Positions 35,281 through 48,599 of a stretch of DNA of 64,000 bases are shown here, one piece after another. This stretch comes from Acheta domesticus (lineage: Eukaryota > Arthropoda > Insecta > Orthoptera > Gryllidae). How positions within the stretch are numbered: position 1 is the stretch's first letter; each line of letters opens with the position of its first letter. The DNA is taken from contig JAHLJT010008446.1 in NCBI GenBank assembly GCA_031308135.1, forward strand, positions 166,803,285-166,867,284. Direction: 5' to 3'. The notes beneath the pieces were generated by a model. The model was not told where the DNA came from and ran no database searches. It was given only the letters and a program-made list of their open reading frames with translations. Made by a program: the position numbers and the translations under genes.

Positions 35281-37025
35281 CAATTGTCTTGTTCGCCTCA
35301 CTAGTAATCCTATCTATTAGTGCTTTGAGGATCCAACTAGTCGTTGGGCTGAAGATTATGCAGTCAGATTTAGCTGAACTACTTATAGTAAAGGTGTTTT
35401 AGTTGGTCTCTTTAGAAGATCATTTGAAGAACTCAGCATTATTTGTGGGAAGATTAACAGACACGTTAGCTGACGTACACTTATTCTGTAAAGAGTTCTG
35501 TTTTGTCACGATTCAGGTTGCTTTACTCCCAACAAAAGCCATGCATTTTCTCAGGAAATGGCCAGAATATTGGACAAATTCATTTAATTTTACGTCAAAT
35601 ACAGTTGAGAAGTATGTGTGACGTGGGAGAAGTGTATTCTGTGCACCTTTCTTAATTTTGGGATCCCTACCCTAAAAAACCATATACAAGTTAAATTCTG
35701 AATACATAAAGGAAATTACAGTTTCTGGGAAGAATTGTTCACAAACTATTCGCTCTGACGTAATCAAATCTATTTTCAGAGGCAAATCAGCAATAGATTT
35801 GGATTCTTGGCCTTCATCATGTCCTTCGCGAAGGAATATACTTCTGCCACGACAACATGGAGAACGATAATATGAATAACTATATTTCTCACTGAACTGT
35901 AGAAGACGTGCTCAGTTAATGAAGTTACATTTATGTCCAGAAGCAAAACAGGGGCTATCTCAGCATTTGCTCAATGGTTCAGGGAAACTGGACGAAAAAC
36001 ATAATCGAGATGGGGGTCATTGACCCAGAAGATACAATACTTGTTACAAATTGTTTAGAATCATACAGTCGAAATGGTAAATAATACATTAAATATCATT
36101 GTTAAAATTAATATTAATTTCCTTTTTGATGCTCGATATATCCCCTAATTGTACAGGAACAGTTATGCAGCAGAAAAGATTTTAATCGGGACTTAAACTT
36201 TTGTATCGATTTTACTCGTGTAATGTCTCTGTGTAATGTCTAAAGTGTTGTAATCCTTACGTGGGTGTGGATTTGCTTATTATTCGTACAATTCTTTTTT
36301 GTAATCGAAAAGTCTGGGAGCTATGAGATGTATTTTCCCGGAATGTTATGCCCTCAGGCGGGAATGAACATTGACGAAATATACAAAACGAGCAGTATGA
36401 AGGCTGACTGAATTTGAAAGAATTGTTAACGCATAGTGTAATGAACTTAATTTTGTGTTCAACTCATTTAAATGAACGTTTGATTAGAGGTTTGATTGAA
36501 TTGGGAGACCTACAATTTTTGTTACCTAACATCTGTCAAGAGCACACCGTTCATTTTCAGTGTACTACAGAATTGTTTATTTGAAATAGAAAACTGCATT
36601 GAAAAAGGAGCAAAACAGGATGTTCTGGTTCTCTCTCTCTTGAATAGTTTTTGTTTTATTGTTAAAAATATTTCGTATTTTTATTTTCATAGTTCAATTA
36701 TTGTCGAATATTGGAGAGCTTTACTGATGAGGGCAACACGTTAGTTCGTTTAGAGAATCGAAGCAACCATGTTGACATCCTCGTTAACACCGGATATTAA
36801 ACTGTGTCTTCCCTGCAGCCACTGCGCTTCGTTACACCTCAACATCAACCCTCCGCAACTGACTGTGCACTCACAACACTTGCACAGTAATTTTCGGAGA
36901 TAAATCCCAACTAATGATTCATAAGAAAAAAACAAAACATAAAAATGATGTTCAGGGTTCTTGCCATTATTTATACATAATAAATGACAATTTTTTTGCG
37001 ATTTGACAATTTTTAATGTTACTTA
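35281..37025. other. AT-rich spacer
   Basis: Nothing recognised; the 82-residue frame at 36496-36744 has no resemblance to a known family. Confidence 0.5.
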
Positions 37026-37246
37026 TAAACAGGCCCAAGTTTCGGTTCTGATTCGGACCTTCATCATGCCTGTACAATAACAAATACAACAAAATAAAAC
37101 AGGTTACGACAAAATACCATGGCATAATGCGTGGTGAACGGCGTCGTCTTTGTTGTAACTGGCTTGTTTTTTTATTGCTTTTTGTCGTTTGCTATTGTAC
37201 ATCCGTGATGAAGGTCTGAATCAGGGTCGAAACGTTGACCAGTTTA
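37026..37246. repeat. Foldback element
   Basis: The left arm TAAACAGGCCCAAGTTTCGG pairs with the right arm ending CGTTGACCAGTTTA. GGACCTTCATCATGCCTGTA pairs with ATCCGTGATGAAGGTCTGAA on the other side. Arms are about 75 bp and roughly 80% complementary by eye. Confidence 0.8.
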
Positions 37247-40149
37247 AAAATAAAACTAAATATTGCCACTTCGCAAAACAAGGATTTTTATTATTCATAA
37301 AAATGTTCCCAGCTTAGTGATAAGAGTTTACTCGAATATAACTAACCCACATGATGCAGAAATGAAGTAGCTTTCAATATTTTAAAAATTTCTACAAAAC
37401 ATACCCTTTTATTGCAAGCCTCTATTAATACACTTCCAATCAAATGATGTGTTCTATTAAAAGTTTATCAAAAGTCATTACTCATGGATTTTGTGGATGT
37501 ATGTAACCCGTGCATATACACAGATAAAAAAGTGTATAAATTAGTTAATATTAATTGCTTGCAGCAACAAAATGTTACTGAATAGCACACAAAATAATTT
37601 TTTCATAAGCCGCGCGCTCAGTGCTGCAACACAAATAAAATAATCTCTCATAGCACTGCCACAAATGAAATATTTTAACAAAAAGTATTCACGAATACCT
37701 CAATAACGTAGTAAATAGTATTAAGAATACACATTTCAGCAGTTCTTTACCTATCAAGAACATAAAGTTGATGTTCCATAACGCGACACGTAAATAACAA
37801 TACTTAATGGCACATTGCCTTTTGGATTGGAGCCTTGCTGTCTCATGACGTCAGCTGGGTCGTAAGCACTGGCGCATTGATAATTCAGTGGGTACGCGCA
37901 GTACGAGAATAGACTGACTCACTCAATCTCACATTTTCAGTCAAAATAGAAACATTCATTAATTTTGGATTTTTCCCGAATTCTGGTATTAAGCGAAAAC
38001 CATTGACACCTCACATGGCCGGAGGATGCTTAATTTTCTTTCAATTTCTGCGCGCATTGGAAAATAATACAGATTAACAGTCATCCTGAGTCTATAAAAT
38101 CAATGTGGTTGATATCAGGGTTAACCGGCAAATTATTGGGTTTGAGTAAATAAGGAATAGAAGATAGGTTTTAAGAATGTGCTATAACCTCGTTTTAAGA
38201 ATGTGCTATAACCTCATGTTATAGCTATGTAACCAAGTTTTCATTCTGAGGTAGTAGAGAGCTTGATTTCAATCAAAACGTCTGACTGTGGCACTAAACT
38301 TGCAAATTTGCATTCTGATATTTACACACAGGAATTAACCTAATCTTCAGAGAATCACACTCATTTTAACTCCAGCAGACACCTGCTCTACTGCTGGCAA
38401 CACATGTTTTAATGAATATCTTAATGAGAGTGCAGTTGATTTAAATGTAAATACTGTTAGCGTTATTTATTTTTGAAAATTCAGAATTGTTATCTTATTT
38501 CGTTTATTAATGTTACCTCTTCAACATTATTTGATGGGGAATGTGTTGGATATCGTCACTTTGAGAACTTTTTTGAGTTATACTGTTGCGATGATGTTGA
38601 TACGAGCGTCGTGAAATAAGTATAATGCATTTCAATCATAATATTGCAATTTGTTGTAGATAGAAATACGTCATCGAGCGTTGCACAAAAAAAGAAAGAG
38701 AAAAAAGAAAATGCTGACTATATGCAGCGCACTACACATTGCTTTCACAGCTAATAAAAGACAATTACACTCATAATACGAAAATACATAATGGGAGATA
38801 AGGGATAATCATCCACAACAATAAGTTATATTATTTATTACAACATGCCCGAAGTTAACTTTCGGTAAAACAATTTCCCATCTTCAGTGGATCTCTAACA
38901 TGGAAAAAAGAAAAAATTAGAGATTAACATAAGTAAATATATGGAAAGCAAAGTTGTGGAATAAAAGAGACAAATGAAATGAAATAACTAATACATCAAT
39001 AAAATTAAAAATTACTTACTGCCCAAGCAACGTGGATCACACCTAAACATTTACAACCGGATTCATATAATTAATATAAGAAAAGAAATACACTGGGAAC
39101 GGCTCGGTGGCCGCCATTTTGTAGAATGGTGAGAAGTGAAAGTCCACCCAGGAGCGGGGGAGGGGGGAACTGGAAGAGAAGAAGGAGCTAGTCGTAAAAA
39201 AAAACATTTAAATGGACTGTTTTTTAAATATGGAATGTACATTCAGGCTAGAAAATTGAAAATTAAAAAATAGTTCATTTTAAAACTAGCCTGCACCTGG
39301 ACGGCCAGCAGTTTGTGAGCGTTCTGGTAAATACGAATGTATGGATCTTTCATTATTGCCATATATACCAGGGTAGTGAAGTTTTCAAAATAAAATAATT
39401 TTATTTGTGTGAAACGTCGAAACAATAGTGCTTGTTGCAATGTACTGGAGTCGAACTTAGGTGCCCAAAGCCAGAACCACGTGGGCGGGGGTGTATATAC
39501 CTTACAAGGACATGACGCATAAAAAAGTATGTAAGTAATGTTTCATTATAGACTTTTATTTATTCATTTACTTGAATTGCTTACATTTTTATTATATATT
39601 CATATTTTGAATTTTGGAAATTACATTTCCGTTATTCGTGGAGGTGCAACCTTCAGTCTGTTGGGGCACCAGCTGCCACTGCACAATACAGATTAGCCTC
39701 GATATGCATTGCAGGCATTCCAAACCAAAATTATGGTGCTGAGGAGCAGCGGAACATGTCAGTGACTTGATCCCTTCCTCTGCAGTACAGCTAACTCCAT
39801 CTTGCAATTTATAGCCTAAACACTGTTAAGACATGATTCCTTTCTTCACATTACAATTTGCCTTGCCTTAAAGAGCAACTTTCCAAAATAAAATAAAACA
39901 TTGCATTTTTGACTTCTTCCCTTTCTCTTCGTGCTGATTCAATTGGATTCATGTCGACGCCGCAATAAGCTGACTGGGTAACTTGCATTGGTTCACATCT
40001 CGTGTAGGCTACATTCAGTTTACATTTTTGGCTGATTGTGTGAAACCATATATGATATCCACCTCTACTGCCAAAAATACAAATCAATGTCAATAAAAAT
40101 CATCAGGCAGGCTAAAATCTTGAATCACAGAATCAGTTCAACACAGTGG
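37247..40149. other. AT-rich spacer with one small tandem duplication
   Basis: A 24-bp unit (TTTTAAGAATGTGCTATAAC core) is exactly duplicated at 38168-38215. A G-rich stretch lies at 39150-39185. Nothing else recognised. Confidence 0.5.
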
Positions 40150-40333
40150 GAACTAGTGGTGCTAAAACAGCACGTATATTCTCGCCCGTACTTTCACGCA
40201 AAATTGCGCGAAAAGAACTCAAATTTTCGAAACACCTTATTTCAAAATCTATGTTTAGGGAGCAGATTACATGGTGTGTTGTTAGGCGGAAGAGCAGGCC
40301 AAATGGCCTGAGCCTCGCCACTAATAAAGACAA

Positions 40334-40369
<36 letters not shown>

Positions 40370-40935
40370 ATTAAGGGAAAAATCTGTAATATTTTAGTTG
40401 TAGGAAGACTCCGAAACAATTTGAACTTTTGCAATTTTCGAAAAATCAGGGTTTTTGACGAACATGAGAAGTGCGTGATGATCTTAAACTTCCATCACAC
40501 TATCCAACAATAATATTTTATCAAAAACAATGGAGCAATTTTTTGAAAATTTGGAAAATGTCTTACGGGCTTCACGTAAAGTACCCCTTAAAATTAAAAT
40601 TTTCAAATTCAAGGGGCCGTGACATCAGCCAGATCGATCGGGGAGTACCAATTTTGGAGAAAATGGGCTGAACAGTTCAGCCGCTAGCGTTGTACACAGA
40701 CGGACAGACAGATTGACATTTTGCCGTCATTCGATTGTCGGTATGAAGGACCCACAAAGCATGGATTTTCGTAATTGCATGGCCTCTTCACAACGTGATA
40801 GGTTTTTTAATAAATTTAGCCACTGAATTTATCTACTTTTTCGTTACCAGGTCTCTGTCCCCGTTTTTTTCGCGCAGCATTACGTAAGTTTCTTTCTACT
40901 CCATAGGGAGATTTTTTTATACCGTCCTTTGGTAC
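40150..40935 (-). repeat. Family A element, copy 8, interrupted by a small retroposon
   Basis: Minus orientation: distal 3' motif GGTGCTAAAACAGCACG at 40157, one module, TTTACGTGAAGCC (minus, near 40570), conserved block near 40650-40690, unexpanded seed ACGGACAGACAGA (40708), TTTGTGGGTCC (minus, 40750) and a 5' end with TTACGTAA near 40890. The insertion at 40272-40364 is listed separately. Confidence 0.8.
40266..40370 (+). mobile_element. 5'-truncated LINE/SINE 3' end with 6-bp target duplication
   Basis: ATTACA occurs at 40266-40271 and again at 40365-40370. Between them are 93 bp ending GCCTCGCCACTAATAAAGAC then an (ATT)n tail, the typical 3' end of a non-LTR-derived insertion. Family A copy 3 shows the uninterrupted state (CAGATTTCATTAAGGG). 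Confidence 0.85.
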
Positions 40936-42110
40936 ATACGAGAAGAAAAATGAAAGAGAAATTGGAGCCGTTTTTTGAGAAAATAATTGAATATAAATTG
41001 CCTAATTCACGCAAAATTACATAAAAACGATTGACATATTTTGAATGTCAAGCAAGCCTCGATCTTCCAAAACATTAAGGCGTTTTATATTTAAAACTTT
41101 AAAATAGGAATATTTGCGATTTTTCGGAAACTCATTTCTTTATTATAAATGTGTTGCAGCTTGGGTGTCACCGGATCTTTGTGCACATTCGCAAGACTGG
41201 AAGCGCTGTTTTAGACTGGTTCATTAGGGTCATTCGTGAACACAAAGTGCGCAGTAATTGTGAGGGCCGGGAATTGTTGGTGGGTTAAGGTTACGACCAC
41301 CTGAAATTGGGCGCAATGGCGGAGCCGCGAACAGATACAGGGCTGTCATATTACGGCACACCTGCATCACGCTCGACCTAACGCTACCAGAATCTTAGCT
41401 CACTGCTCTTTGCAAATAGAAACAATGACCTCCTTAAACTACAACAGCGCTTCGACTCTTCAGAAAATCGAGTGTTTTTGGCCAAAATTTTAAATATGTT
41501 GTTGAGGCCTGATGTAAAGAACCCCCAAAATCAAATTTTCAGTTTCAAATTCGAGGGTCCGCGACATAAACCTGATCGATAAGGGAATATCAATTCTAGT
41601 GCAAATGCTGTGCACTGTGTTGGCGCTAGTGTTGTTCACAGACTGGCAGTTAGAATGTCTAAAACAAATTTTGGTGTCAAGCTCCGGCAAAACGTGGATT
41701 TTGACTACACTGCGTATTTAATCTACAGTTGCTACAACACATACTTTCTCGCATTATTTCTAATTTGAAATTTTGGAAAATGCGGAGTGTTAAACGAAAA
41801 TGAAATTTGAGCAATTATTTTGAGTGTTCCTTCTTCCATCCGTGGGACAAATTTAAAAAATAATTTTGAAGCGTTTTTTTTTTTTGAGAAAAAATGGTTC
41901 AAACAAAAATTGTCTTATTTACGCAAAATTTAGTGAAAACTATTCATAATAAAGTACACCTGACTATTTCAAGATCTATCTTTAGAAACCATTTGATTAG
42001 GAAACAAAATCTGTTTTTAGTATTGTACTTGCAGGAAAGATGGGCAAATCACGCCGTTTTTTCGCGCATTACATAACTTTTTCTTAAAAATTCCTTCTTT
42101 AGCGCAAGAA
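40936..42110 (-). repeat. Family A elements, copies 9 and 10 (minus, decayed)
   Basis: Copy 9 has the conserved block at 41575-41640 (GTTGGCGCTAGTGTTGTTCA) and modules upstream. A second 3' motif, ACAACACATACTTTCTCGCA at 41733, starts another module run to about 42090. 41150-41450 is a GC-richer interruption of unknown origin. Confidence 0.6.
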
Positions 42111-43390
42111 AATAAAAATGACCTTTATTTCGAGAAAATTATCCATTTTCTTTATCCGTCTGTCTATTCGTCTGTGGTCTACGCAAGCACCTATACCGTT
42201 CAGCAGACTATCTTCAAAATTGATATTCCCCGATCGACCTGAACGAAGTCGAGGCTTTGGGAATATCAAACGGATTTATTTGGTTTTTGAGGATACTTTT
42301 TACGAAGCCACACTTTTTTCAAAATTTTCTCAAAAATGCCTCCAAACTTGGTCCTGGGATAGCGTAAATGACGCCAAAAGGCAATTTTTTGAGGCGTCTT
42401 CCTACAACTACGATATTTAAGATAGAGATTGTTTCCTTCACAATCTGTTCCTTAAAGATAGATCCCAGAATATGGCGATGGTAAATTTTTCCAAAATATG
42501 AGTAATTTTTGTGAAATTGGCGCAAAATAGAGGCAATTTTTAATTTTTTAAACATTTATTTTCATAAAAACCGCTCCGAATTTTTTCTATAAATATTCTC
42601 CCCTTGTGTATCCAGGGTCGTAAAAAATATGGTGCTAGTTCCGTTTTCAAACCTTTCGTATTTTCGAAAATTACAAAATGTTAACATTTAAAACCTACAA
42701 AACTGAAGATAGAGATGTTTGCTAGAAATTGCTAGAAATATTCTGTAGAAGCAGCTCCTTAAAAAAGGTCTGTAACATTTTTTTGAAAAGAAAAAAAGAT
42801 TAGATATCTCGTAGTTTGTGTAAAATATTTTCTCAAAAATTGCTCCAGATATTTTCATTAAATTTTCTTCCCGAACGTAAAAAAGGATGATGGAATTTTT
42901 TCTTTAAAGACTAATCTTGAAATGAGGTCTTGTACAATTTTTCGAAAATATGAGTAGTTTTCGCATAATTGTGCGTGAAATTTGGGCAACTTTTAATTTT
43001 TTAAAACAATCTTTCGCAAAAAGAGCTTCATTTTTTCTTTAATTTGTCTCCTTGCATGTTTTAAAAGACGGTAAAACAATGCTAGTCTCACTTTCGGCAA
43101 ACTCAGTATTTCCGAAAATTGCAACATTGCAAAACTGCAAGATTTTTGCCTTAAAGAAAATCTCTTCCAAAAAAAAAAAAATAGTTCTTTAAAAAGATCA
43201 TATACTTTTTTTTTAACTGAGAAGTTTTTCCGCAATTTGTGCTTGAAGTTTATGCAATTTAGAAAAAAAACATTCTAAAAACCCGCTCTAAAGTTTTTCA
43301 TGTTCTGTAACGGAACAAAAAGCACTTAAAAGACAATCGCATGTTTCATTTTCATTGAACATTCTGAATTATCGAAAAATGATCATTTAT
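42111..43390 (+). repeat. Family A element, copy 11 (plus)
   Basis: Seed CCGTCTGTCTATTCGTCTGT at 42156, then CCGTTCAGCAGACTATCTTC, GATATTCCCCGATCG and at least four modules to about 43390. It lies head-to-head with the minus copies immediately to its left. Confidence 0.75.
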
Positions 43391-46300
43391 GAATAGTGGT
43401 AGAAAGAGTAGGTAGTGTAGTATCACTAGTTTCTAGTTCATTAGCGTATTTCACCTCTGCATTAGAGAAAGAGCACGTTATGTATGCTTTGTTTAAACCA
43501 GTTGCCTTTTTTTTTTAGATCGTAAAAGGGTTGAGCCTCGCCGAAGCCTGCGTTGCACTGCGAAATGTATTCTTCCTGCGCGGAGAGCCAGCTATTAAGG
43601 CCTGAAGTGTCAATTTAATGCGTGCAATGAGAGTAGGAGTATAGCGTTTTCCTGACGTTGCTTTGGTGTGGACTCAGGACAACTTCAGACGATCTTCGGG
43701 GGGGGGGGATCTTAAATTTTTATTTAAAAAAATAAGCATCTATTTATTACATTTTATATTATGTTTGTATCATAAACTAATTTAACTATCAGACTTCGAT
43801 GTTAAAATAATTACTTATTTGTAACAAACCAAGATTTACATTTTTTTCAAATAAACAAAGGAAGCGTAACAAACGAAAATAAAATGTATAGTGTAAGAAC
43901 TGCATAATGTAAACGCATGGAAAATAAATTTTCCTCGAACCGTGTATAACTTATCTTTATACACGAGTTGACAATCTCGTCTATAGAGGATCGCAATTCT
44001 TAATAAACTTCCTACGGCGGGAAATAAACTTAAATACGACGGGAAATATTTAATATAGCAATAACAATAGTCATGTAATTTACTTGTGATACAAATGTTT
44101 CGCGAAAGAACATTTAATATTTTTACGAATATTTTCGCAAAAGAATATTTAATACATTTAATATTTAAACTATTTTCGTAATAACTGATTGTAATACACA
44201 TAAAAATAACGCAATTGATAATACATAAACACAACAATGGAAATAAGAGGAACCTATTAAATAAAAAAAAAGCATTCACACAGTATCCAAATAGTGGCAT
44301 AGCAACCTGTTACGCTGCAAGACGGAACCTACCCAAACATTTAATTAGGAACAAAAACTGTTTCATTACTTCATAATGTGCTTATTGATAATTTTTCAAT
44401 TAACAGTTACCATGTTTCAAACTTTCAAGGTTTTGAGTCTTGAACTTCCCGCTTAATTGGGAACTTCCACGTCATAGGAGGAAGGCTCTGGCGTTCGGAG
44501 CCTTCAAAGCATGCGCAGAATGTGTGCTCGCGAGAAACAGATGTGCTGTTACTACATTCAGCTGCAGCCAGCCGGAGACTGGCCTTTCGGGTACCTCAGA
44601 GTTCGGTCGTGGCCTGTGGCGAACTACGCCACATGCACATACACCAACACCAACACCACAGCCACACACACATACACCATCTCAGCTAATCTGAATGACT
44701 AACCTCTAGTTGAAACCGAAGGCGCTGAAAGAGGTGACAGGCGACAGTGGACTGCTAGAAGTGCGATAAAATGACGGTCCTGTTAATATACAATTCATTA
44801 CCTCACACCTTCGGGGAGCAATATTTTGCAGATAGTCTGAAGATTTATTCTTAGAATTTACTTACAAATAAATTAAATTCTTTATATTAATCTTATTCAT
44901 CATACAATTTAAAATAACTTTAAATGACTCATGTGAGTGAATTGAACAAAAAAGTCGGAAATAATTTAGCAATTACATTAAATCTGTTGTTCACCCATTT
45001 GATTGTATTATTTTTTTAAAATAATTATTTTCCGGACAGTAAAATAAGCTTTTCTTCAATATTATTAAAAAAAATGCCCTGACCCGAATTATCAATGGCC
45101 GCTCAGCTGGCATTCTGTTCAGGCTACCGTGATGTTTTCGCGATAATTGTTTGCACGAGTAAATTGTTCGCAAACTGAGGGAGCTCAGATGACCTCAGTA
45201 TTGGCGGAGCACACTGAAATCTAGTTCATTCTTCCTACTATGTGCTAGGAGCGAGCTCCCGAAATTCCAAGATTTTTGGTGTTTCAATCTGACTAGTGGG
45301 AAATTAAGGTTACGTCATCGTGCTTAGCTTAAATTAATATCACCTCAATAATATCTTAGCAATTTAAGTTATTTTTATAGAAGAAAATATCGCTTTACCA
45401 CAAGGTAGATTTCTAGAAAATGGTTTATAACAATCGCCAACTTCAGTCATTTAAGTCATGAGTTTCTACTAGAAGATAAAATTAAAGAACCTATGCCAAA
45501 TCGTATTTTAAAACGGAAAGATGAGGAAAAAGTTTGCTCCACCCCCGCACAACGCTCCGTGGTTGACTGATTGTGTAAAAACCAACACTATATTGCTTCC
45601 ATTTTCTCTTATTTTCAAGAAATTAGTATAGGCGGTGTGGTTTTGGAATAGTCGACGAAAGTTTAAAAAAAATCATGGCAGAGGATACAAAGTTGAAGTA
45701 TTTAATTAAACATATAGCTGCCTCCGTAAAATTGTATGAATTAGGAACAAGAAGAATCGGTCATGCTTTATCAAAAGCTTTATGTATTGCCGAAACAAGA
45801 GTTAGGTTTTAGAGATAATGAGCCAGATAGTTCCTAGAACGAAAGAAATTACAGTAAAACTTGCTCAAAGCGCAATCTCAAGGGACCAGAATTTATTTCC
45901 GTTTTTAACAAGATTCCGCTTTATTCAATGTAATACTGTAGAATTTGTGATTATCAGGACCGCGATTTATGTTCACATTAGACAGATTTTTGCATTGTAC
46001 ACGTTCCACATTGAGCAAGTTTTACTGAACCTAAAAACACTCAACTTTAAAAAAAATATATTTTCAGAGGTGTGTTGCAAGGATCTATTATTTTATTAAT
46101 TGCGGTAGGTAAGAAATAATAATAATAATAATAACAATAATAATAATCTAAACACATCATACTTCTAAATCCACGGAATGCCGCTGTCCGTCTACCACGC
46201 GTCCATATCTGTACCTTTCCGCGTCTCGTTTCCCACTCCGCATACACATCCGTCGTCCTCCGAGTCTCGTTTCTCAGTGCCTTTCACTCTTCTGCAAAAT

Positions 46301-47849
46301 CTATTTCATTTTTTTGAACATTTGACGCTTATGCCCATATACGCCCCCTATCTCGTTCAATTTCGTTTCTAAGCGTCGCTATACTTCATCTGCTTTTCTT
46401 TTTGGCGAAAGCGTCTTAATCACTTTGGTGATTGATCACCATTTGTTTACTTAAGCGCATTGTTTTCGTCTTCCGTTTACGAAATATATCTTTAAAATAA
46501 ATATTTTCCCTTTTAGGCTCAAATAAACACTGTTTCAAACCTCATCACAACGTAAATTTATTTACATTGCGAGATTTATTTACTTGACTGTCCATATTTG
46601 CTTATTAATGACACTTCCGTATAATTACGGAGATATGGATTACCTAAATATATATGTGGAGAGAAAAAATCTCATAATTAATTCCTCCTTTTTTCTCACA
46701 TGCGTCAAGAAAGTCCCATATACTTTTATCTTACTGATAAAATGAGTTATGTACTAAATACGCAAATGGTAAATACAGGAACGTTAAATTTCTGTAGTAT
46801 TAAAATGATTGATTGACAATTGACAATGAATGATTGATAATTCTTTAAAAATGTATATTGCGTTATATTGCAATACTGTGTTAATGTGTTATTGAAAATT
46901 TAGGATATTATTCAACATAACTTCGCAACCAAAACTTGGCTGATTCATGAAATTCCTCCCACTCGCGGTGGAGGCACCGCAGCGCTGCCATGAACCTCTT
47001 CAAGCTCACGAGCAGAAACCCTGGACGGCCGCTCTGGAGTACTTCTCAGTTCCCATTCTTCTCTCGGCCTAAGTTCGTCACAACTACCCCTACGACTACC
47101 ATTTATTCTCAACCATTGACGTAGACAATCAGATGCGGGGAAAAAGAGGTCACGAGCGATCACTTCAGTTCTTCTGATGCGTGTTTTCGTTTCAGTGATC
47201 CTATGATACTATGCTGTTCAGTTATTGTCTGGAGAATTGCAAGCATTTGTTGATAATAAAATGTTTGTTTACGTTAAGCGAAAGCATTCTGAGTTATCAA
47301 AGTGAAATTTAGAAATATGACAAGAATATTCAGATATTCAGTGTATTTTTGTATTTAAAGAAACTTCAGGTATTTATAATAAAAAATACAATATAATTCC
47401 CGCTTTTTTCACGTCAAAAAATTTTCTAGTATATTTCCCGCTTTTCAGGCGAGTTACACACCCTGGTAACGTTCCAGAATGTTTCAATATTTGAAACCAA
47501 GTTATGAACAATAAACTACAATTGAAATTTAATGTAATCTGAAATATTTTTTGGTTTTTTACGAATAGAAACGTCAAGTAAATACCGAAGTGGCATAGTT
47601 TTCGTAAAGGGTATCGCTCTAAAAAATACAAAACAAAATCTCACTTAATGACAGTGCAGTAATAGGACTTTCGGAGTTCAAAACGTTTGGTTACTATATA
47701 GATACATTTTGGGGATTTATTTCAAATTATTATTTTTTAATTTTCCTGCGCCTTTTTCCCATTTATCTTCCAAAAGCTAGAATTTTACTTCCTCACCCTT
47801 ACCCTTACTATTTACCTCTCACCTTCCTTTTTTTTTCTTTCTCACCCCC
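43391..47849. other. Spacer, mostly AT-rich
   Basis: Contains an 11-base G run (43698-43708), a CAC-rich patch (44632-44690), an (AAT)n repeat (46115-46150) and a GC-richer stretch at 46955-47170 whose minus 72-residue frame (containing SDCLRQWLRINGSRRG) is not recognised. No transposon ends were found. Confidence 0.45.
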
Positions 47850-48245
47850 ACGAAAGTGCTTCATAAGAAGAGAATGTTATGTAATCGTGCGCCTGAAAAC
47901 GGCACGACGCGCCTGCAAACGGATTTTCAGCAGAAAAACGTTTATTGCAGGGCCCTTCTAACGAAGGAATGGAAAAATCCAGATGGTAAATTTAGAAAAG
48001 AAATCTTCTAACATGTGGTGTAGCCAGAATCCATGTTTGGGGGTCATCGATGATGAAAATTCCATTGACGACAAAACGTCTGTCTGTCCGTGTGTGGTTA
48101 ACGCTAGGGCTTAAACCGTTCAGCCGATTTTCTTCAAAATTGATATTCCCAAATCGATTTAAATGAACATGAGGCTTTGGGAGATTCAAACGGATGTTTG
48201 ATGTGTGGGGGGTACTTTACATGAAGTCTCAAAAACATTTTCAAT
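47850..48245 (+). repeat. Family A element, copy 12, cut short on the 3' side
   Basis: A well-preserved 5' half: AGAATGTTATGTAATCGTGC, seed ACGTCTGTCTGTCCGTG at 48080, GGGCTTAAACCGTTCAGCCG, and GGTACTTTACATGAAGTC. Homology stops at about 48245, at unrelated sequence that leads into the LINE relic. Confidence 0.8.
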
Positions 48246-48599
48246 AGATAGAAAGAGTTCATCTATTCCGTCCGAATCTCGTGCACCGTTGATGAGAAAA
48301 TACGAGAATGCTAAAACTAGGAGAGTGACAACAGACACAGCAAATTCTGTCTCAAATGAGGTGGTACAGACCCCAGGTAGAGATCCCAATATTACTGAAA
48401 TCAATCACATCGTGTCTGCAACTGGATCTCTGGCATCTTAGATAATTTTGAGTTCAGCCAACAACACCGAGTCAGACATCCAGAGTAAACAGTCTCGTAT
48501 CCCCATGGGTGAAAATAATTATGAAACGAATAACTAACACTCGGTGTGAAACTCATAGCCGAGACATCTTCTAAATCAACGCACACCATTAAAGTTCAA

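Noticed and set aside
43836..44300. 154-residue minus frame, hydrophobic and Cys/Tyr-rich
   Set aside because: Lies in AT-rich DNA, has no recognisable domain and no flanking splice or promoter signal; hydrophobic bias follows from T-rich codons.
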